A stretch of DNA of 50,947 nucleotides, from contig NZ_AJHJ01000035.1 in the NCBI RefSeq assembly GCF_000257645.1, forward strand, positions 1 to 50,947, written 5' to 3'. Below, piece by piece: positions 1 through 11,545 of this stretch. The position numbers and the translations under genes were made by a program. The notes beneath the pieces were generated by a model. That model made no database searches, had not been told where the DNA came from, and saw only the letters and a list, made by a program, of their open reading frames with translations. The DNA comes from Serratia sp. M24T3 (GTDB lineage: Bacteria > Pseudomonadota > Gammaproteobacteria > Enterobacterales > Enterobacteriaceae). Each line of letters starts with the position of its first letter. Position 1 is the first letter of the stretch.

Positions 1-11
1 AAACGGAAAAA

Positions 12-38
12 CCTCAGTCGAAAGACTGGGGTTTTTTT
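12..38 (+). terminator. rRNA-operon-type terminator (T1-like)
   Basis: An 8-bp stem (CCTCAGTC / GACTGGGG, one G-T pair) closes a GAAA tetraloop and is followed by seven T. The core CAGTCGAAAGACTGGG is the core of E. coli rrnB T1. In E. coli an rRNA operon (rrnE) lies shortly upstream of metA, so this probably ends a 5S gene just outside the window. The link to an rRNA operon is inference; the hairpin is seen directly. Confidence 0.8.
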
Positions 39-60
39 GTTTGCCTGCTATAGGGCGGTT

Positions 61-83
61 CTCGGCGCGAGCCGGGGTTTTTT
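61..83 (+). terminator. second tandem terminator
   Basis: A six-pair stem CTCGGC / GCCGGG closes a GCGA tetraloop and is followed directly by a run of T. It is the second of three terminators in the first 180 bases, as is common after rRNA operons. Confidence 0.65.
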
Positions 84-151
84 GCTGTCGATGATTTAAG
101 AAAAAAAGCGCGAGGGCGGGTCAAGAGCCGGTCAGGAACGCAAAAAAAGAG

Positions 152-180
152 GGCCCCTGTCTGACGACAGGGGCCTTTTT
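152..180 (+). terminator. third tandem terminator
   Basis: A perfect 10-bp stem GGCCCCTGTC / GACAGGGGCC with a TGAC loop is followed by TTTTT. It is the strongest hairpin of the three. No gene is visible between 181 and 538; that stretch is A+T-rich and probably holds the metA promoters. Confidence 0.75.
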
Positions 181-538
181 GCTGTTGCGGAGGGCGAAAA
201 CTGCGGTCAGCGGCTTCCCTTTGGGTGATAAAAGGCGCTGCGAGCACGAGAGGAGGGGCAAAAAAGCGCTGAAAACAGTCGCGTCAGCCCTTTCAGGGTC
301 ATTTAACTAACTCTAGACTGCAAAAAATTATCCCTATGTGCTTAAAATTAGATCACTTTAAGACGAGTTTTCCTTCTGACTATAGCTAAATACAATGCCT
401 CTACTCCTTATTTTTATGCCAAAAATCCCACTTTCCAATCCTACAAATAACCTATCGTTATGAGAATTTGGCATTAAGCTGAATAATTTTCACCTTGCAC
501 ATGCAAGCTCGACATACTGGTTGAAACGCGTTATCTTC

Positions 539-562
539 GGGCATCTAGATGTCTAAACGTAT
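539..562 (+). promoter_or_regulatory. MetJ operator (three tandem met boxes)
   Basis: Three consecutive 8-mers resemble the met box AGACGTCT: GGGCATCT (5/8), AGATGTCT (7/8) and AAACGTAT (6/8). The block ends 26 bases before the metA start. From memory the E. coli metA operator has nearly the same bases at the same place. MetJ with S-adenosylmethionine would repress metA here. Confidence 0.7.
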
Positions 563-587
563 AAGCGGATGTAGTGAGGAAGTTGTT

Positions 588-1517
588 ATGCCAATTCGGG
601 TCCCAGATGAGTTACCAGCCGTGAACTTTTTGCGCAATGAAAACGTGTTTGTGATGACGTCTTCGCGTGCAAAAACTCAAGAAATCCGTCCACTCAAGGT
701 GCTGATACTCAATTTGATGCCGAAGAAGATCGAGACGGAGAACCAGTTCCTGCGTCTGCTTTCTAATTCCCCATTGCAGATAGACGTGCAGCTATTGCGT
801 ATCGACAGCCGTGAGTCAAAAAACACGCCTGCCGAGCATTTGAATAACTTTTACTGCGATTTTGAAGACATCCAGCATGATAACTACGACGGACTTATTG
901 TCACTGGTGCTCCGCTGGGTCTGGTCGATTTCTGTGACGTTGCGTATTGGCCGCAGATAGAACGTATCGTGCATTGGGCAAAAGAACATGTTACTTCAAC
1001 GCTGTTTGTTTGCTGGGCGGTGCAGGCTGCATTGAACGTGCTTTACGGCATGCCAAAAATGACCCGTGAGACCAAGATCTCAGGCGTTTTTTCGCATCAA
1101 ACCTTGCAGCCACTGGCATTGCTGACTCGTGGTTTTGACGAATCATTCCTGGCACCTCATTCTCGCTATGCCGATTTCCCTATTGAGGAACTGCGTAAGT
1201 ACAGCGATTTGGATATTCTGGCTGAGTCAGAAGATGCCGGTGCCTATTTGTTTGCCACCAAAGACAAACGTATGGCCTTTGTCACCGGTCATCCCGAATA
1301 TGATGCCGGGACTTTGGCGGGCGAGTATCTGCGGGATTTGGCCGCTGGCCTGTCACCTGATATGCCAAACAATTATTTCCCAAAAGATGACCCAGAACTG
1401 GCGCCTAAAGCTAGCTGGCGCAGCCATGGGCACCTGTTGTTCACCAACTGGCTCAACTACTACGTTTACCAGATTACGCCATTCGACCTGCGCCATATGA
1501 ACCCTACGCTGGAATGA
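588..1517 (+). CDS. metA: Homoserine O-succinyltransferase
   Basis: MetA transfers the succinyl group of succinyl-CoA to homoserine, the first committed step of methionine synthesis in the cytoplasm. The ATG at 588 gives 309 residues, the length of the E. coli enzyme, and begins [15 protein letters not shown] as in E. coli. A Shine-Dalgarno GAGGA lies seven bases upstream. An in-frame ATG at 549 lies inside the MetJ operator and is not used. The catalytic cysteine is C142 in [11 protein letters not shown], within the MetA/class I amidotransferase-like fold. The gene stands alone with its own terminator, upstream of aceB as in E. coli. Expected control is repression by MetJ at 539-562; the family is also known for heat-sensitive enzymes. 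Confidence 0.97.
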   Translation: MPIRVPDELPAVNFLRNENVFVMTSSRAKTQEIRPLKVLILNLMPKKIETENQFLRLLSNSPLQIDVQLLRIDSRESKNTPAEHLNNFYCDFEDIQHDNYDGLIVTGAPLGLVDFCDVAYWPQIERIVHWAKEHVTSTLFVCWAVQAALNVLYGMPKMTRETKISGVFSHQTLQPLALLTRGFDESFLAPHSRYADFPIEELRKYSDLDILAESEDAGAYLFATKDKRMAFVTGHPEYDAGTLAGEYLRDLAAGLSPDMPNNYFPKDDPELAPKASWRSHGHLLFTNWLNYYVYQITPFDLRHMNPTLE

Positions 1518-1594
1518 ACTCTCAAGTGATTGGTTCTCTGTGGGGCATTCACCGCTGTTGAACTGATCTTTAAGCAATCCCCCAAGTTTTAAAG

Positions 1595-1622
1595 CGGCCA
1601 TTAAGTTGGCCGTTTTCTTTTT
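1595..1622 (+). terminator. metA terminator
   Basis: The stem CGGCCA / TGGCCG with a six-base loop is followed by TTTTCTTTTTT. It lies about 78 bases after the metA stop. Confidence 0.75.
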
Positions 1623-1763
1623 TGTAATCCTGGATCCCAATACCACGCTTCATCAACGTTCTTCTCGCAAAAAATGCAATTAATGGAATCTCATCCTGTT
1701 TTTCAAAAAATAATTTATCTTCTAATTCCATGTATAAAAACGTGTTTATTTTTATTTCGAATA

Positions 1764-1790
1764 AAAATGGAAATCGTTTTTGATTTTATT
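1764..1790 (+). promoter_or_regulatory. IclR operator of aceBAK
   Basis: The segment AAAATGGAAATCGTTTTTG, followed by ATTTTATT, closely follows the E. coli aceB IclR box as I remember it. Just upstream an inverted repeat TTTTTATT / AATAAAAA (1749-1767, 3-base spacer) overlaps its left edge. The rest of the gap between metA and aceB (1623-1947) is very A+T-rich and shows no gene. IclR repression of the glyoxylate operon is established in E. coli; use of this site is inference. Confidence 0.6.
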
Positions 1791-1947
1791 TTTTTATTGA
1801 TTACTCTTAACTCTACTGGCTATTAAATAACCTGTCAGATCGTGTTGTTAGAAACGATCCTTGAGATGTCGGGTAACACGGCCAAGATCGTTGCGTCGTG
1901 CTCAGATAAGTTAAGGCTGAGTACCTTGATAAATCAGGAGATTGTTG

Positions 1948-3546
1948 ATGACACAACAGATAACACGCAGTTCACTCGACTTTACGCTGCCATCTTCACA
2001 GCAGACTGCCAGTGTTTTGACTGAACAGGCAGTAGACTTTTTATCCGATCTGGTGAGCCAATTCACACACAAACGCAACCAGCTGCTCGCCGAAAGAAAG
2101 GTAATTCAAGCTGGTATCGATCGAGGTGTATTGCCTGATTTTATTTCGGAAACTAATTCCATTCGTGATACCAATTGGCAGATCCAAAATATTCCTGACG
2201 ACCTGCGCGATCGTCGAGTAGAGATCACTGGACCGGTTGAAAGAAAAATGGTGATTAATGCGTTGAATGCCAATGTAAAAGTTTTTATGGCTGACTTTGA
2301 GGACTCATTGGCACCGGATTGGAAAAAAGTGATTGAAGGCCAAATTAATCTGCGCGATGCCGTGCGCGGAACCATCAGCTACACCAATGAAGCAGGCAAG
2401 ATTTATCAACTTAAGCCCGATCCCGCTGTTTTGGTCTGTCGTGTAAGAGGAATGCATCTGCCTGAAAAGCATGTCCTGTGGCAAGGAGAACCCATCCCCG
2501 GTGGCCTGTTTGATTTTGCCTTGTACTTCTTCCACAACTATCAGGCGCTATTGGCCAAGGGGAGCGGCCCCTATTTTTATCTGCCGAAAATGCAGTCCTA
2601 CAAAGAAGCGCAATGGTGGAGCGAAGTATTCAGTTTTGCCGAGGATAGCGTCGGCCTGCCGCGCGGTACTATCAAAGCCACCGTGCTGATCGAAACCCTG
2701 CCAGCGGTGTTCCAGATGGATGAGTTCCTCTACCACCTTCGCGAACATATTGTTGGGCTTAACTGCGGGCGCTGGGACTATATATTCAGTTATATCAAGA
2801 CATTGAAAAACTATCCTGATCGCGTGTTGCCTGATCGCCAAGTAATGACCATGGAACAACCGTTCCTGAATGCCTACTCGCGTTTATTAATAAAAACCTG
2901 TCACCGACGCGGCGCTTTTGCGATGGGTGGAATGGCGGCATTTATCCCAAGCAAAGACCCGCAGCGTAATGAGTGGGTGCTCAATAAAGTCATTAAAGAT
3001 AAAGAGTTGGAAGCCAGCAACGGGCATGACGGTACCTGGATTGCGCATCCTGGCCTCGCTGATACCGCGATGGCGGTATTTAATCAGGCACTGGGCGCGC
3101 GTGCTAATCAACTCGAAGTCACACGTGAGCAGGATGCTCCCATTTTTGCCGAACAGCTGCTTGCGGCTGGCACCGGCCCGCGCACTGAAGAGGGTATGCG
3201 CGCCAATATTCGCGTAGCCGTGCAGTACATCGAGGCGTGGATCTCTGGCAACGGTTGCGTTCCGATTTATGGACTGATGGAAGATGCCGCTACTGCTGAA
3301 ATCTCGAGGACTTCTATCTGGCAATGGATCCATCACGGTACATCCTTGGACGACGGCCAGCAGGTTACCAAAACCCTGTTTCGCCAGATGTTGGCAGAAG
3401 AGATACAGGTGATCCAGCAAGAGCTGGGAGAACAACGTTTTAGCGCCGGACGTTTTCAGGAAGCGGCTGCGCTAATGGAAAAGATCACGACACAAGATGA
3501 ATTAATCGACTTTCTTACGCTGCCGGGCTACGCGCTGCTGGCTTGA
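1948..3546 (+). CDS. aceB: Malate synthase A
   Basis: AceB condenses glyoxylate with acetyl-CoA to malate, the second step of the glyoxylate bypass in the cytoplasm. The ATG at 1948 follows AGGAG by seven bases and gives 532 residues, against 533 in E. coli. Two upstream in-frame TTG codons (1942, 1945) are too close to that ribosome site. Conserved malate synthase blocks are visible: [73 protein letters not shown] and the C-terminal [13 protein letters not shown]. The gene opens the aceBAK operon, with 32 bases to aceA. IclR repression is expected from the upstream box. Confidence 0.97.
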   Translation: MTQQITRSSLDFTLPSSQQTASVLTEQAVDFLSDLVSQFTHKRNQLLAERKVIQAGIDRGVLPDFISETNSIRDTNWQIQNIPDDLRDRRVEITGPVERKMVINALNANVKVFMADFEDSLAPDWKKVIEGQINLRDAVRGTISYTNEAGKIYQLKPDPAVLVCRVRGMHLPEKHVLWQGEPIPGGLFDFALYFFHNYQALLAKGSGPYFYLPKMQSYKEAQWWSEVFSFAEDSVGLPRGTIKATVLIETLPAVFQMDEFLYHLREHIVGLNCGRWDYIFSYIKTLKNYPDRVLPDRQVMTMEQPFLNAYSRLLIKTCHRRGAFAMGGMAAFIPSKDPQRNEWVLNKVIKDKELEASNGHDGTWIAHPGLADTAMAVFNQALGARANQLEVTREQDAPIFAEQLLAAGTGPRTEEGMRANIRVAVQYIEAWISGNGCVPIYGLMEDAATAEISRTSIWQWIHHGTSLDDGQQVTKTLFRQMLAEEIQVIQQELGEQRFSAGRFQEAAALMEKITTQDELIDFLTLPGYALLA

Positions 3547-3578
3547 TTTTGTCCCCCTACAAAACCGGAGTCACAACT

Positions 3579-4889
3579 ATGAAAATTACTCGTAGCCAAC
3601 AGATACATCAACTCGAAGAAAGTTGGTCACAGCCACGCTGGGAAGGCATCACGCGACCTTATAGCGCGGCAGAAGTTATCAGCCTTCGCGGTTCTATTAG
3701 TCCTGAATGCACGCTTGCCCAGTTGGGAGCGGCCAGATTGTGGGATCTACTGCATGGCGCTTCCCGCAAGGGGTACGTCAACTGTTTGGGGGCGTTGACC
3801 GGTGGGCAGGCACTGCAACAGGCGAAAGCCGGGATTGAGGCGATTTATCTTTCCGGCTGGCAGGTAGCAGCTGATGCCAACACTGCATCGAGCATGTATC
3901 CCGACCAGTCACTTTATCCGGTGAATTCGGTGCCGGAAGTGGTAACACGTATTAATAATACTTTTCGCCGCGCTGACCAGATCCAGTGGGCAAACAATAT
4001 TGAACCTGGCCATCCGAGTTACACCGACTATTTCCTGCCGATTGTTGCCGATGCAGAAGCCGGTTTTGGCGGCGTGCTTAATGCTTTCGAGCTGATGAAG
4101 GCGATGGTTGAAGCCGGTGCCGCGGCGGTGCATTTTGAAGATCAGCTGGCAGCAGTGAAAAAGTGCGGTCATATGGGCGGTAAGGTTCTGGTTCCGACGC
4201 AAGAAGCGGTGCAAAAACTGATTTCTGCACGTTTGGCTGCTGACGTGCTGGGCGTGCCGACCATTTTAGTGGCGCGAACTGATGCCGATGCGGCAGACTT
4301 GATCACCTCCGATTGCGATCCATACGACAGCCCTTACATTACCGGCGAGCGCACTCACGAAGGTTTCTTCCGTACCGATGCTGGTATCGAGCAGGCGATA
4401 GCGCGCGGCCTGGCTTACGCACCGTATGCTGATGTTGTCTGGTGTGAAACTTCCACCCCAGACCTGGCTCTGGCTAAACGATTTGCCGAGGCCATCCATC
4501 AGCGTTTCCCTGGAAAACTGCTGGCCTACAATTGTTCTCCATCGTTCAATTGGAAGAAAAATCTAGATGATCAAACCATTGCGACTTTCCAGGAGCAGTT
4601 GGCTGCAATGGGTTATCAGTATCAGTTCATCACTCTGGCGGGGATCCACAGCATGTGGTTCAACATGTTTGACCTTGCCCACGCCTACGCGCAGGGTCAA
4701 GGCATGAAGCATTATGTCGACAAGGTGCAACAGCCAGAGTTTGACGCTGTTTCGCGAGGCTATACTTTCGCCTCTCATCAGCAGGAAGTCGGTACCGGCT
4801 ACTTCGACAAAGTCACCACTATTATCCAGGGTGGGCGTTCCTCGGTCACGGCGTTGACCGGCTCTACGGAAGAGCAGCAGTTTTCCTGA
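3579..4889 (+). CDS. aceA: Isocitrate lyase
   Basis: AceA splits isocitrate into succinate and glyoxylate, the first step of the glyoxylate bypass. The ATG at 3579 lies eight bases after CGGAG; the 436-residue product begins [16 protein letters not shown] and matches the E. coli enzyme in length and sequence. The active-site loop KKCGHMGGK carries the catalytic cysteine C196. The Mg/substrate segments [10 protein letters not shown] and [20 protein letters not shown] and the C-terminal [17 protein letters not shown] are intact. It is the second gene of aceBAK and is separated from aceK by a strong hairpin terminator. Confidence 0.97.
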   Translation: MKITRSQQIHQLEESWSQPRWEGITRPYSAAEVISLRGSISPECTLAQLGAARLWDLLHGASRKGYVNCLGALTGGQALQQAKAGIEAIYLSGWQVAADANTASSMYPDQSLYPVNSVPEVVTRINNTFRRADQIQWANNIEPGHPSYTDYFLPIVADAEAGFGGVLNAFELMKAMVEAGAAAVHFEDQLAAVKKCGHMGGKVLVPTQEAVQKLISARLAADVLGVPTILVARTDADAADLITSDCDPYDSPYITGERTHEGFFRTDAGIEQAIARGLAYAPYADVVWCETSTPDLALAKRFAEAIHQRFPGKLLAYNCSPSFNWKKNLDDQTIATFQEQLAAMGYQYQFITLAGIHSMWFNMFDLAHAYAQGQGMKHYVDKVQQPEFDAVSRGYTFASHQQEVGTGYFDKVTTIIQGGRSSVTALTGSTEEQQFS

Positions 4890-4898
4890 AAACGCAAT

Positions 4899-4925
4899 GG
4901 CCCGTAGCTTTATGCGGGCCTTTTT
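4899..4925 (+). terminator. Intra-operon terminator between aceA and aceK
   Basis: The stem GGCCCG / CGGGCC (4899-4904, 4915-4920) is followed by TTTTT. It lies in the 67-base gap between the aceA stop and the aceK start. It has the form of an intrinsic terminator, and partial read-through would lower aceK expression relative to aceBA. Confidence 0.7.
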
Positions 4926-4956
4926 CATGCAATTTTACTGCGATCGGAGCTGAACG

Positions 4957-6726
4957 ATGAAAACCGAACTGCTGATTGCCCAAACTATCCTGCAAGGTTT
5001 CGATGCGCAGTATGGACGTTTTTTGGAAATCACTTCCGGCGCACAGCAGCGTTTTGAGCAGGCTGACTGGCTGTCCGTGCAGCAGGCGATGAAGCAGCGC
5101 ATTCATCTTTATGACCATCACGTTGGACTGGTTGTGAGTCAGCTTAAATGCATTACTGTCCCCTATTTTTATGACGCGACATTTACCGCCCGCGTTAAGC
5201 GCTGTTACAGCGAATTGTTGCCGGATTATCCTCGCGGAGAAATAGCAGAAAGCTTTTTCAACTCGGTTTATTGCCGCATCTTCAAACATCGTGAGTTAAT
5301 CGAGGATCGGCTGTTTATTTTCAGCGAACAGCATCCCGATAGCGGAAAATGCCTCTCCCGTCCTTTGGCTCGAAGAATTAATCCTCGTGCTGACCTTTTG
5401 AATATGCTGCATAAATTATTGATTGAGCTGCCACTGCGCCTGACGTGGCAGGACATTCATCGCGACACTCTTGCCATATCCGATGTGCTGGCTGAAAACT
5501 TTCCCGAAGACTCAATGGATCAAATTGAGTTTGAAATCGTCACCGAGCTTTTTTATCGCAACAAAGCCGCATGGATAATCGGCAAGATTCGATTACCTGG
5601 CAAGATTCACCCTTTTTTGCTGCCTATTCATCAGGATGAGCACGGAAAACTGTTCGTGGATACTTGCCTGACCGAGCATGATGATGCCAGCATTGTTTTC
5701 GGCTTTGCTCGTTCATATTTTATGGTTTATGCCCCTCATCCCGGCGCGCTGGTTGAATGGCTGCGGGAAGTTCTACCTTCAAAAACAACCGCTGAGCTTT
5801 ATAGTGCGATTGGTTGTCAAAAACATGCAAAAACAGAATGTTACCGTGAGCATCTGCGCTACATGGCTTCGAGCAGCGATCCCTTTATTATTGCTCCGGG
5901 CGTGAAAGGCATGGTGATGCTGGTATTTACCCTTCCCGGCAGCGATAGGGTATTTAAGGTTATCAAAGATCGTTTTGCACCGCCAAAACAGGTGACTGAA
6001 CAGCGAGTACGCGAATGCTATCAGCTAGTTAAAGAGCACGACCGTGTAGGCCGTATGGCCGATACTCAAGAGTTTGAACATTTCGTTCTGCCCAAAGATC
6101 GTATCTGTCCTGAGCTGATGGCAGAGCTACAGAAAGAAGCTGGCAACAAAATCCAGGATCTTGGTGATAGCATTGCCCTGAGCCATCTCTATATTGAACG
6201 CCGCATGACCCCGCTAAACCTCTATCTCGGCCAGGCAAATTCAAAACAGCTACACGAAGTAATCGAAGAGTATGGTAATGCAATCAAGCAATTAGCAGCG
6301 GCAAATATTTTCCCTGGCGACATGCTGTTTAAAAATTTTGGCGTCACTCGCCACGGTCGCGTGGTGTTCTATGATTACGACGAAATTTGCTACATGACCG
6401 AAATAAACTTCCGTGATTTACCCAAGGCCCTTTATCCGGAAGATGAGTTGGCAAACGGCCCATGGTACAGCGTTGCCGACAACGACGTTTTTCCAGAAGA
6501 GTTTCGCTATTTTCTCTGTAGCGACAAACGCTTGCGGCCATACTTTGATGCTCTGCACGGTGATCTTTTTTGCGCTGATTACTGGCGCGGGCTGCAAAAG
6601 CGTATTCAGGCCGGGCATGTCGAAGACGTGTTTGCCTACCGTCGCAAGCAACGGTTTATCCATCGAAATATGCAGCGCCACTCGTACTCAAAGGCGCTGC
6701 CGATGCAGTTGCCTATTACCGATTAG
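4957..6726 (+). CDS. aceK: Isocitrate dehydrogenase kinase/phosphatase
   Basis: AceK phosphorylates and dephosphorylates isocitrate dehydrogenase and so directs isocitrate into the TCA cycle or the glyoxylate bypass. At 589 residues it is slightly longer than the E. coli protein (578). The N-terminus ([35 protein letters not shown]) is nearly the E. coli sequence. The kinase-like C-terminal half has [26 protein letters not shown] with the nucleotide-binding lysine, [31 protein letters not shown] (catalytic loop and DYD metal site) and the C-terminal RRKQRF. A GGAG ribosome site precedes the ATG. The stop overlaps the end of convergent iclR by four bases. Confidence 0.97.
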   Translation: MKTELLIAQTILQGFDAQYGRFLEITSGAQQRFEQADWLSVQQAMKQRIHLYDHHVGLVVSQLKCITVPYFYDATFTARVKRCYSELLPDYPRGEIAESFFNSVYCRIFKHRELIEDRLFIFSEQHPDSGKCLSRPLARRINPRADLLNMLHKLLIELPLRLTWQDIHRDTLAISDVLAENFPEDSMDQIEFEIVTELFYRNKAAWIIGKIRLPGKIHPFLLPIHQDEHGKLFVDTCLTEHDDASIVFGFARSYFMVYAPHPGALVEWLREVLPSKTTAELYSAIGCQKHAKTECYREHLRYMASSSDPFIIAPGVKGMVMLVFTLPGSDRVFKVIKDRFAPPKQVTEQRVRECYQLVKEHDRVGRMADTQEFEHFVLPKDRICPELMAELQKEAGNKIQDLGDSIALSHLYIERRMTPLNLYLGQANSKQLHEVIEEYGNAIKQLAAANIFPGDMLFKNFGVTRHGRVVFYDYDEICYMTEINFRDLPKALYPEDELANGPWYSVADNDVFPEEFRYFLCSDKRLRPYFDALHGDLFCADYWRGLQKRIQAGHVEDVFAYRRKQRFIHRNMQRHSYSKALPMQLPITD

Positions 6727-7565
6727 TGTTTGCCTCCGCCGTAAGCTTGCGTAATTTCTTTCGCTGCATGGATGACTAAGGCCCCAAGTTCGGTTACGCG
6801 GTCATCGGTTATCCGCGATACTGGGCCCGAAATAGAAATTGCCGCATAGGCATCGTTATGCTCGTCATAAATACAGGTCGCCACGCAGCGCAATCCTAAC
6901 GCATGTTCTTCATCATCAAAGGCATAACCGCGCTTACGCGTGTCAGCCAATTCTTGCTTGAGATTGACCGGTGAGGTACGCGTCATCGGGGTATAGCTGT
7001 GCAAACCAATTTTATGCAGCATCTTGACCAGGCGGTCTTCCGGCAGAGTCGACAAAAACGCTTTACCTGCTCCTGAGGCATGCATTGGCAGCTTGCCGCC
7101 TATCGGTGCCGACATGCGCATAAGAGCGTTACACTGCACCTGATCGATGATGATCGCCTGATAGTCACTGTGATCCAGCACGGCCAGATTCACCGTTTCG
7201 CCCGATTCTTCCATTAATCGCCGCAGCATCGGATGCACCATCGCCAATAAGTTACGGCTCTGCAGGAAACTGCTGCCGACCACAAAGGCGTGAGAGCCAA
7301 TTGTCCACAACCCCAAATCACCGACCTGACGAACAAAGCCCTGTTGCTGCATGGTTGTCAGCAACCGATGTGTCGTTGAATTAGGCAATCCTGCCTGCTG
7401 CGCCAAGTCAGTTAGCGCCACGCTCCCCTGAGCTTCCGCAATATATTCAAGCAGTTTTAATCCTCGAGTGAGGGATTGCACCTGACCAGTGGCAGCACTG
7501 GCACTGGTCGACGGACTTTTAACTTTTTTTGCGCGTTTTCCTGCCGGAGCAGAAGAGGTCACCAT
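6723..7565 (-). CDS. iclR: Glyoxylate operon repressor IclR
   Basis: IclR represses aceBAK and its own gene. The product has 280 residues, against 274 in E. coli. After a basic N-terminal tail of about 25 residues comes the winged helix-turn-helix ([47 protein letters not shown]). The C-terminal IclR effector domain follows, with the conserved [24 protein letters not shown] and [26 protein letters not shown] lies about seven bases before the ATG. The gene converges on aceK with a four-base overlap and is divergent from metH, as in E. coli. Confidence 0.96.
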   Translation of the reverse strand: MVTSSAPAGKRAKKVKSPSTSASAATGQVQSLTRGLKLLEYIAEAQGSVALTDLAQQAGLPNSTTHRLLTTMQQQGFVRQVGDLGLWTIGSHAFVVGSSFLQSRNLLAMVHPMLRRLMEESGETVNLAVLDHSDYQAIIIDQVQCNALMRMSAPIGGKLPMHASGAGKAFLSTLPEDRLVKMLHKIGLHSYTPMTRTSPVNLKQELADTRKRGYAFDDEEHALGLRCVATCIYDEHNDAYAAISISGPVSRITDDRVTELGALVIHAAKEITQAYGGGKH

Positions 7566-7615
7566 GATGCATCCCTTTCAGCGTTGCCTAAGATACCGGC
7601 TTTAAAATATTATTT

Positions 7616-7630
7616 TGGAATTGGTTTTCG
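7616..7630 (-). promoter_or_regulatory. Candidate IclR autoregulatory site
   Basis: TGGAATTGGTTTTCG matches the aceB IclR-box core at 1768-1782 in 12 of 15 positions. It lies about 50 bases upstream of the iclR start. IclR autoregulation is established in E. coli; the site itself is inferred from similarity inside this window. Confidence 0.4.
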
Positions 7631-7711
7631 TTTTTACAGTATGGATCGCAAACAACTTTTGCGCTCATCCGATGTGTTGCAGACAGTTTGGAATAAAGCT
7701 CGAGGAATTGA

Positions 7712-7724
7712 TGAAAAAGTCTCA
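7712..7724 (+). promoter_or_regulatory. Possible MetR site upstream of metH
   Basis: TGAAAAAGTCTCA fits the MetR pattern TGAA-N5-TTCA with one mismatch and lies about 138 bases before the metH start. MetR activation of metH is known in E. coli. A single near-match is weak evidence. Confidence 0.25.
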
Positions 7725-7861
7725 CGTTGTCGCCAATCCTGCCCATAGCCGAGGTATGCTAGGATGATTGCCGGATTTTAGTACAGTAAATACGTATAGA
7801 ATGAGCACATAGTCAGGCCAAATTGTGTTGGTAGAAGCAGATTGCAAGTGATGAGGTGAAA

Positions 7862-10800
7862 GTGACAAATCGAGTAAACGCACTACATGAGCAGCTGGCA
7901 AAGCGGATCTTAGTCCTGGATGGCGGCATGGGTACTATGATCCAAAGCTATCGTCTGGAAGAAGAGGACTACCGCGGCACACGTTTTGCTGACTGGGAAA
8001 GCGATCTCAAAGGCAATAATGACCTTCTGGTACTGACTAAACCAGAAGTGATCACCGCTATTCATTATGGTTATCTTGAAGCCGGTGCCGACATACTCGA
8101 AACCAACACCTTTAATGCCACGCCAATCGCCATGGCCGACTACCATATGGAATCACTGTCAGCCGAGATAAACTACGAAGCTGCGCGTCTGGCACGTATT
8201 TGTGCTGATGAATGGACCGCACGCACTCCAGACAAGCCGCGTTATGTCGCCGGGGTGTTAGGTCCGACCAACCGCACGGCCTCGATCTCACCGGACGTCA
8301 ATGATCCTTCGTTTCGCAATGTCTCTTTCGATCAGCTGGTGGAAGCTTACCGTGAATCGACCCGTGCATTGATTGAAGGCGGTGTTGATCTGATCATGGT
8401 GGAAACGATCTTCGACACCTTAAACGCCAAAGCTGCGACCTTTGCCGTGGAAACCGTGTTTGAAGAGATGGGCGTGCTGCTGCCGGTCATGATTTCCGGC
8501 ACCATCACCGACGCCTCCGGGCGTACGCTTTCAGGGCAGACCACAGAGGCTTTTTATAACTCGCTGCGCCACGTTAAACCACTGACCTTTGGCCTTAACT
8601 GTGCTTTGGGCCCTGACGAGCTGCGACAATACGTGGCCGAGCTGTCGCGTATCTCCGAATGCTACGTCACCGCGCACCCTAATGCCGGCTTGCCCAACGC
8701 TTTTGGTGAGTACGATCTCGAAGCCAAAGAAATGGCCGAGCATATCGGTGAGTGGGCGAGATCAGGATTTCTGAATATCGTTGGCGGCTGCTGTGGCACC
8801 ACGCCAGCACACATCGCGGCCATGGTTAAAGTGCTTGAAGGCGTGCCACCTCGCCAACTGCCAAAAATCCCGGTGGCTTGCCGCCTTGCCGGTCTAGAAC
8901 CTTTAACCATTGACGCACAGACGCTTTTCGTTAACGTCGGTGAACGCACCAACGTGACCGGCTCCGCGCGCTTCAAAAAATTAATCAAAGAAGAGAAGTA
9001 TCTCGAAGCACTGGCGGTTGCTCGTCAGCAGGTTGAAAGTGGCGCGCAAATTATTGATATCAACATGGACGAAGGCATGCTCGATGCCGAAGCCGCCATG
9101 GTGAAATTCCTGCATCTAATTGCCGGTGAGCCTGATATTGCCCGCGTGCCGATCATGATTGACTCTTCAAAATGGGACGTCATCGAAAAAGGCCTTAAAT
9201 GCATCCAGGGCAAAGGCATCGTTAACTCGATCTCCATGAAAGAAGGGGAAGAGGCTTTCCTCAAATACGCTCGCAAGGTTCGCCGCTACGGCGCCGCGAT
9301 GGTGGTGATGGCCTTCGACGAAGTAGGGCAGGCGGATACTCGTGCTCGTAAAATTGAAATCTGCCGCCGTGCTTACAAGTTATTGACCGAAGAGGTCGGA
9401 TTCCCACCGGAAGATATCATTTTCGACCCGAATATCTTTGCTGTGGCGACCGGTATCGAAGAGCATAACAACTACGCCGTCGACTTTATCGAGGCCTGTG
9501 CCGACATCAAAGCCGAGTTGCCACACGCGCTGATTTCTGGTGGCGTCTCCAACGTTTCCTTCTCGTTCCGTGGTAACGACCCGGTGCGCGAAGCAATTCA
9601 TGCCGTGTTCTTGTATCACGCGATTCGTAACGGCATGGATATGGGCATCGTTAACGCTGGTCAGCTGGCGATTTACGACGATTTAAGCACCGAACTACGT
9701 GACGCGGTTGAAGATGTGATTCTTAACCGGCGTGAGGACGGTACCGAGCGTTTGCTCGATTTGGCCGAGAAATATCGCGGTAGCAAAGACGATGGCGAAG
9801 CGAATAAACAACAGGCTGAATGGCGTGGTTGGGAAGTTAAAAAGCGTCTCGAATACTCATTGGTGAAAGGTATTACCGAATTTATCGAGCTGGATACCGA
9901 AGAAGCGCGTCAACTGGCAGCAAGACCTATCGAAGTGATCGAAGGGCCATTAATGGATGGCATGAATGTCGTTGGTGATTTGTTTGGTGAAGGAAAAATG
10001 TTCCTGCCGCAGGTGGTAAAATCTGCCCGCGTGATGAAGCAGGCGGTGGCGTATCTTCAGCCGTACATTGAGGCTAGCAAAGAGAAGGGTAAAACTAACG
10101 GTAAAATCTTGCTGGCAACAGTAAAAGGCGACGTTCACGACATCGGAAAAAATATCGTCGGAGTGGTTTTGCAGTGCAACAACTATGAAATCATCGACTT
10201 AGGCGTTATGGTCCCAACCGATAAAATTCTTAAAACCGCCATTGAAGAAAACGTCGATATTATCGGGCTTTCTGGACTGATCACGCCGTCTTTGGATGAA
10301 ATGGTCAATGTGGCGAAAGAGATGCAGCGTCGCGGTTTCACTATTCCACTGCTGATAGGCGGTGCAACTACCTCTAAAGCCCACACTGCGGTGAAAATCG
10401 AGCAGAACTATAAAGGTTCAACCACTTACGTGCAGAATGCTTCCCGTTCTGTTGGTGTAGTTTCCGCCTTGTTGTCCGATGAGCAGCGCGATGCGTTTAT
10501 CGAGAAAACACGCAAAGAGTACGATACGGTGCGTATCCAGCATGGGCGCAAGAAACCGCGTACTCCGCCGGTAAGCCTGGAAAAAGCCCGAGCCAATGCT
10601 AGCCAGCTTGATTGGGAGAGCTACACGCCGCCGGTAGCAAGGCATTTAGGCATTCATCAGGTTGAGGCCAGCATTGAAACATTGCGTCGGTACATTGACT
10701 GGACGCCATTCTTTATGACCTGGTCGCTGGCAGGAAAATATCCACGTATTCTTGAAGATGAAGTGGTCGGCGAAGAGGCCAAGCGCTTGTTCCAGGATGC

Positions 10801-11545
10801 CAACGACTTACTGGATAAGCTTTCACGCGACAAATCGCTTAATCCGCGCGGCGTATTTGGTTTATTCCCGGCTAATCGAGTTGATGATGATATCGAAATT
10901 TATCGCGACGAAAGCCGAGAAGAAATGCTGGTTGTTAGCCACCATCTGCGCCAGCAAACCGAGAAAACGGATTTCGCCAATTATTGCCTGGCTGATTTCG
11001 TCGCACCGAAGTCCAGCGGCAAAGCTGATTACATGGGAGCCTTTGCCGTAACCGGTGGTTTGGAAGAGGATGCCTTGGCCGAGGCCTATGACAAGAAGCA
11101 CGATGATTACAATAAAATCATGATTAAAGCGCTGTCTGACCGTTTGGCTGAAGGTTTTGCGGAATATTTGCATGAGCAGGTGCGCAAGCTTCACTGGGGC
11201 TTTGCAGCAGATGAAAACCTCAGTAATGAAGAATTAATTCGTGAAAACTATCAGGGAATACGCCCGGCACCCGGTTATCCGGCCTGCCCGGAGCACACTG
11301 AGAAAGGACAAATCTGGAAGCTGTTGGATGTCGAAACCCACACCGGTATGCAGTTGACTGAGTCATTCGCCATGTGGCCTGGTGCTGCCGTTTCTGGATG
11401 GTATTTCAGTCATCCCGAAAGCAAATACTTCGCCGTGGCGCAAATCCAGCGCGATCAGGTTGAAGACTACGCAGCGCGTAAAGGTATGCCAATAACTGAA
11501 GTTGAGCGCTGGCTGGCACCTAATCTTGGTTATGATGCTGATTAA
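7862..11545 (+). CDS. metH: Cobalamin-dependent methionine synthase
   Basis: MetH transfers the methyl group of 5-methyltetrahydrofolate to homocysteine through enzyme-bound cobalamin. The four modules appear in order. The homocysteine/zinc domain starts with [13 protein letters not shown] and carries zinc ligands in LNCALGPDE and GGCCGTTP. The pterin domain has [13 protein letters not shown] and [17 protein letters not shown]. The B12 domain has [14 protein letters not shown] with the cobalt-ligating histidine, and [10 protein letters not shown]. The reactivation domain holds [15 protein letters not shown] and [16 protein letters not shown]. The GTG at 7862 has GAGG five bases upstream and gives 1227 residues, the E. 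coli length. A GTG two codons earlier (7856) overlaps that ribosome site. The gene is monocistronic and divergent from iclR. Confidence 0.96.
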   Translation: MTNRVNALHEQLAKRILVLDGGMGTMIQSYRLEEEDYRGTRFADWESDLKGNNDLLVLTKPEVITAIHYGYLEAGADILETNTFNATPIAMADYHMESLSAEINYEAARLARICADEWTARTPDKPRYVAGVLGPTNRTASISPDVNDPSFRNVSFDQLVEAYRESTRALIEGGVDLIMVETIFDTLNAKAATFAVETVFEEMGVLLPVMISGTITDASGRTLSGQTTEAFYNSLRHVKPLTFGLNCALGPDELRQYVAELSRISECYVTAHPNAGLPNAFGEYDLEAKEMAEHIGEWARSGFLNIVGGCCGTTPAHIAAMVKVLEGVPPRQLPKIPVACRLAGLEPLTIDAQTLFVNVGERTNVTGSARFKKLIKEEKYLEALAVARQQVESGAQIIDINMDEGMLDAEAAMVKFLHLIAGEPDIARVPIMIDSSKWDVIEKGLKCIQGKGIVNSISMKEGEEAFLKYARKVRRYGAAMVVMAFDEVGQADTRARKIEICRRAYKLLTEEVGFPPEDIIFDPNIFAVATGIEEHNNYAVDFIEACADIKAELPHALISGGVSNVSFSFRGNDPVREAIHAVFLYHAIRNGMDMGIVNAGQLAIYDDLSTELRDAVEDVILNRREDGTERLLDLAEKYRGSKDDGEANKQQAEWRGWEVKKRLEYSLVKGITEFIELDTEEARQLAARPIEVIEGPLMDGMNVVGDLFGEGKMFLPQVVKSARVMKQAVAYLQPYIEASKEKGKTNGKILLATVKGDVHDIGKNIVGVVLQCNNYEIIDLGVMVPTDKILKTAIEENVDIIGLSGLITPSLDEMVNVAKEMQRRGFTIPLLIGGATTSKAHTAVKIEQNYKGSTTYVQNASRSVGVVSALLSDEQRDAFIEKTRKEYDTVRIQHGRKKPRTPPVSLEKARANASQLDWESYTPPVARHLGIHQVEASIETLRRYIDWTPFFMTWSLAGKYPRILEDEVVGEEAKRLFQDANDLLDKLSRDKSLNPRGVFGLFPANRVDDDIEIYRDESREEMLVVSHHLRQQTEKTDFANYCLADFVAPKSSGKADYMGAFAVTGGLEEDALAEAYDKKHDDYNKIMIKALSDRLAEGFAEYLHEQVRKLHWGFAADENLSNEELIRENYQGIRPAPGYPACPEHTEKGQIWKLLDVETHTGMQLTESFAMWPGAAVSGWYFSHPESKYFAVAQIQRDQVEDYAARKGMPITEVERWLAPNLGYDAD

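Noticed and set aside
549-587. N-terminal extension of metA from the upstream ATG
   Set aside because: The ATG lies inside the MetJ operator, and the shorter protein has the exact family length and start.
1842-2024. Open frame of 60 codons before and over the aceB start
   Set aside because: It overlaps the real aceB start and ribosome site, has no family resemblance and lies partly in A+T-rich leader.
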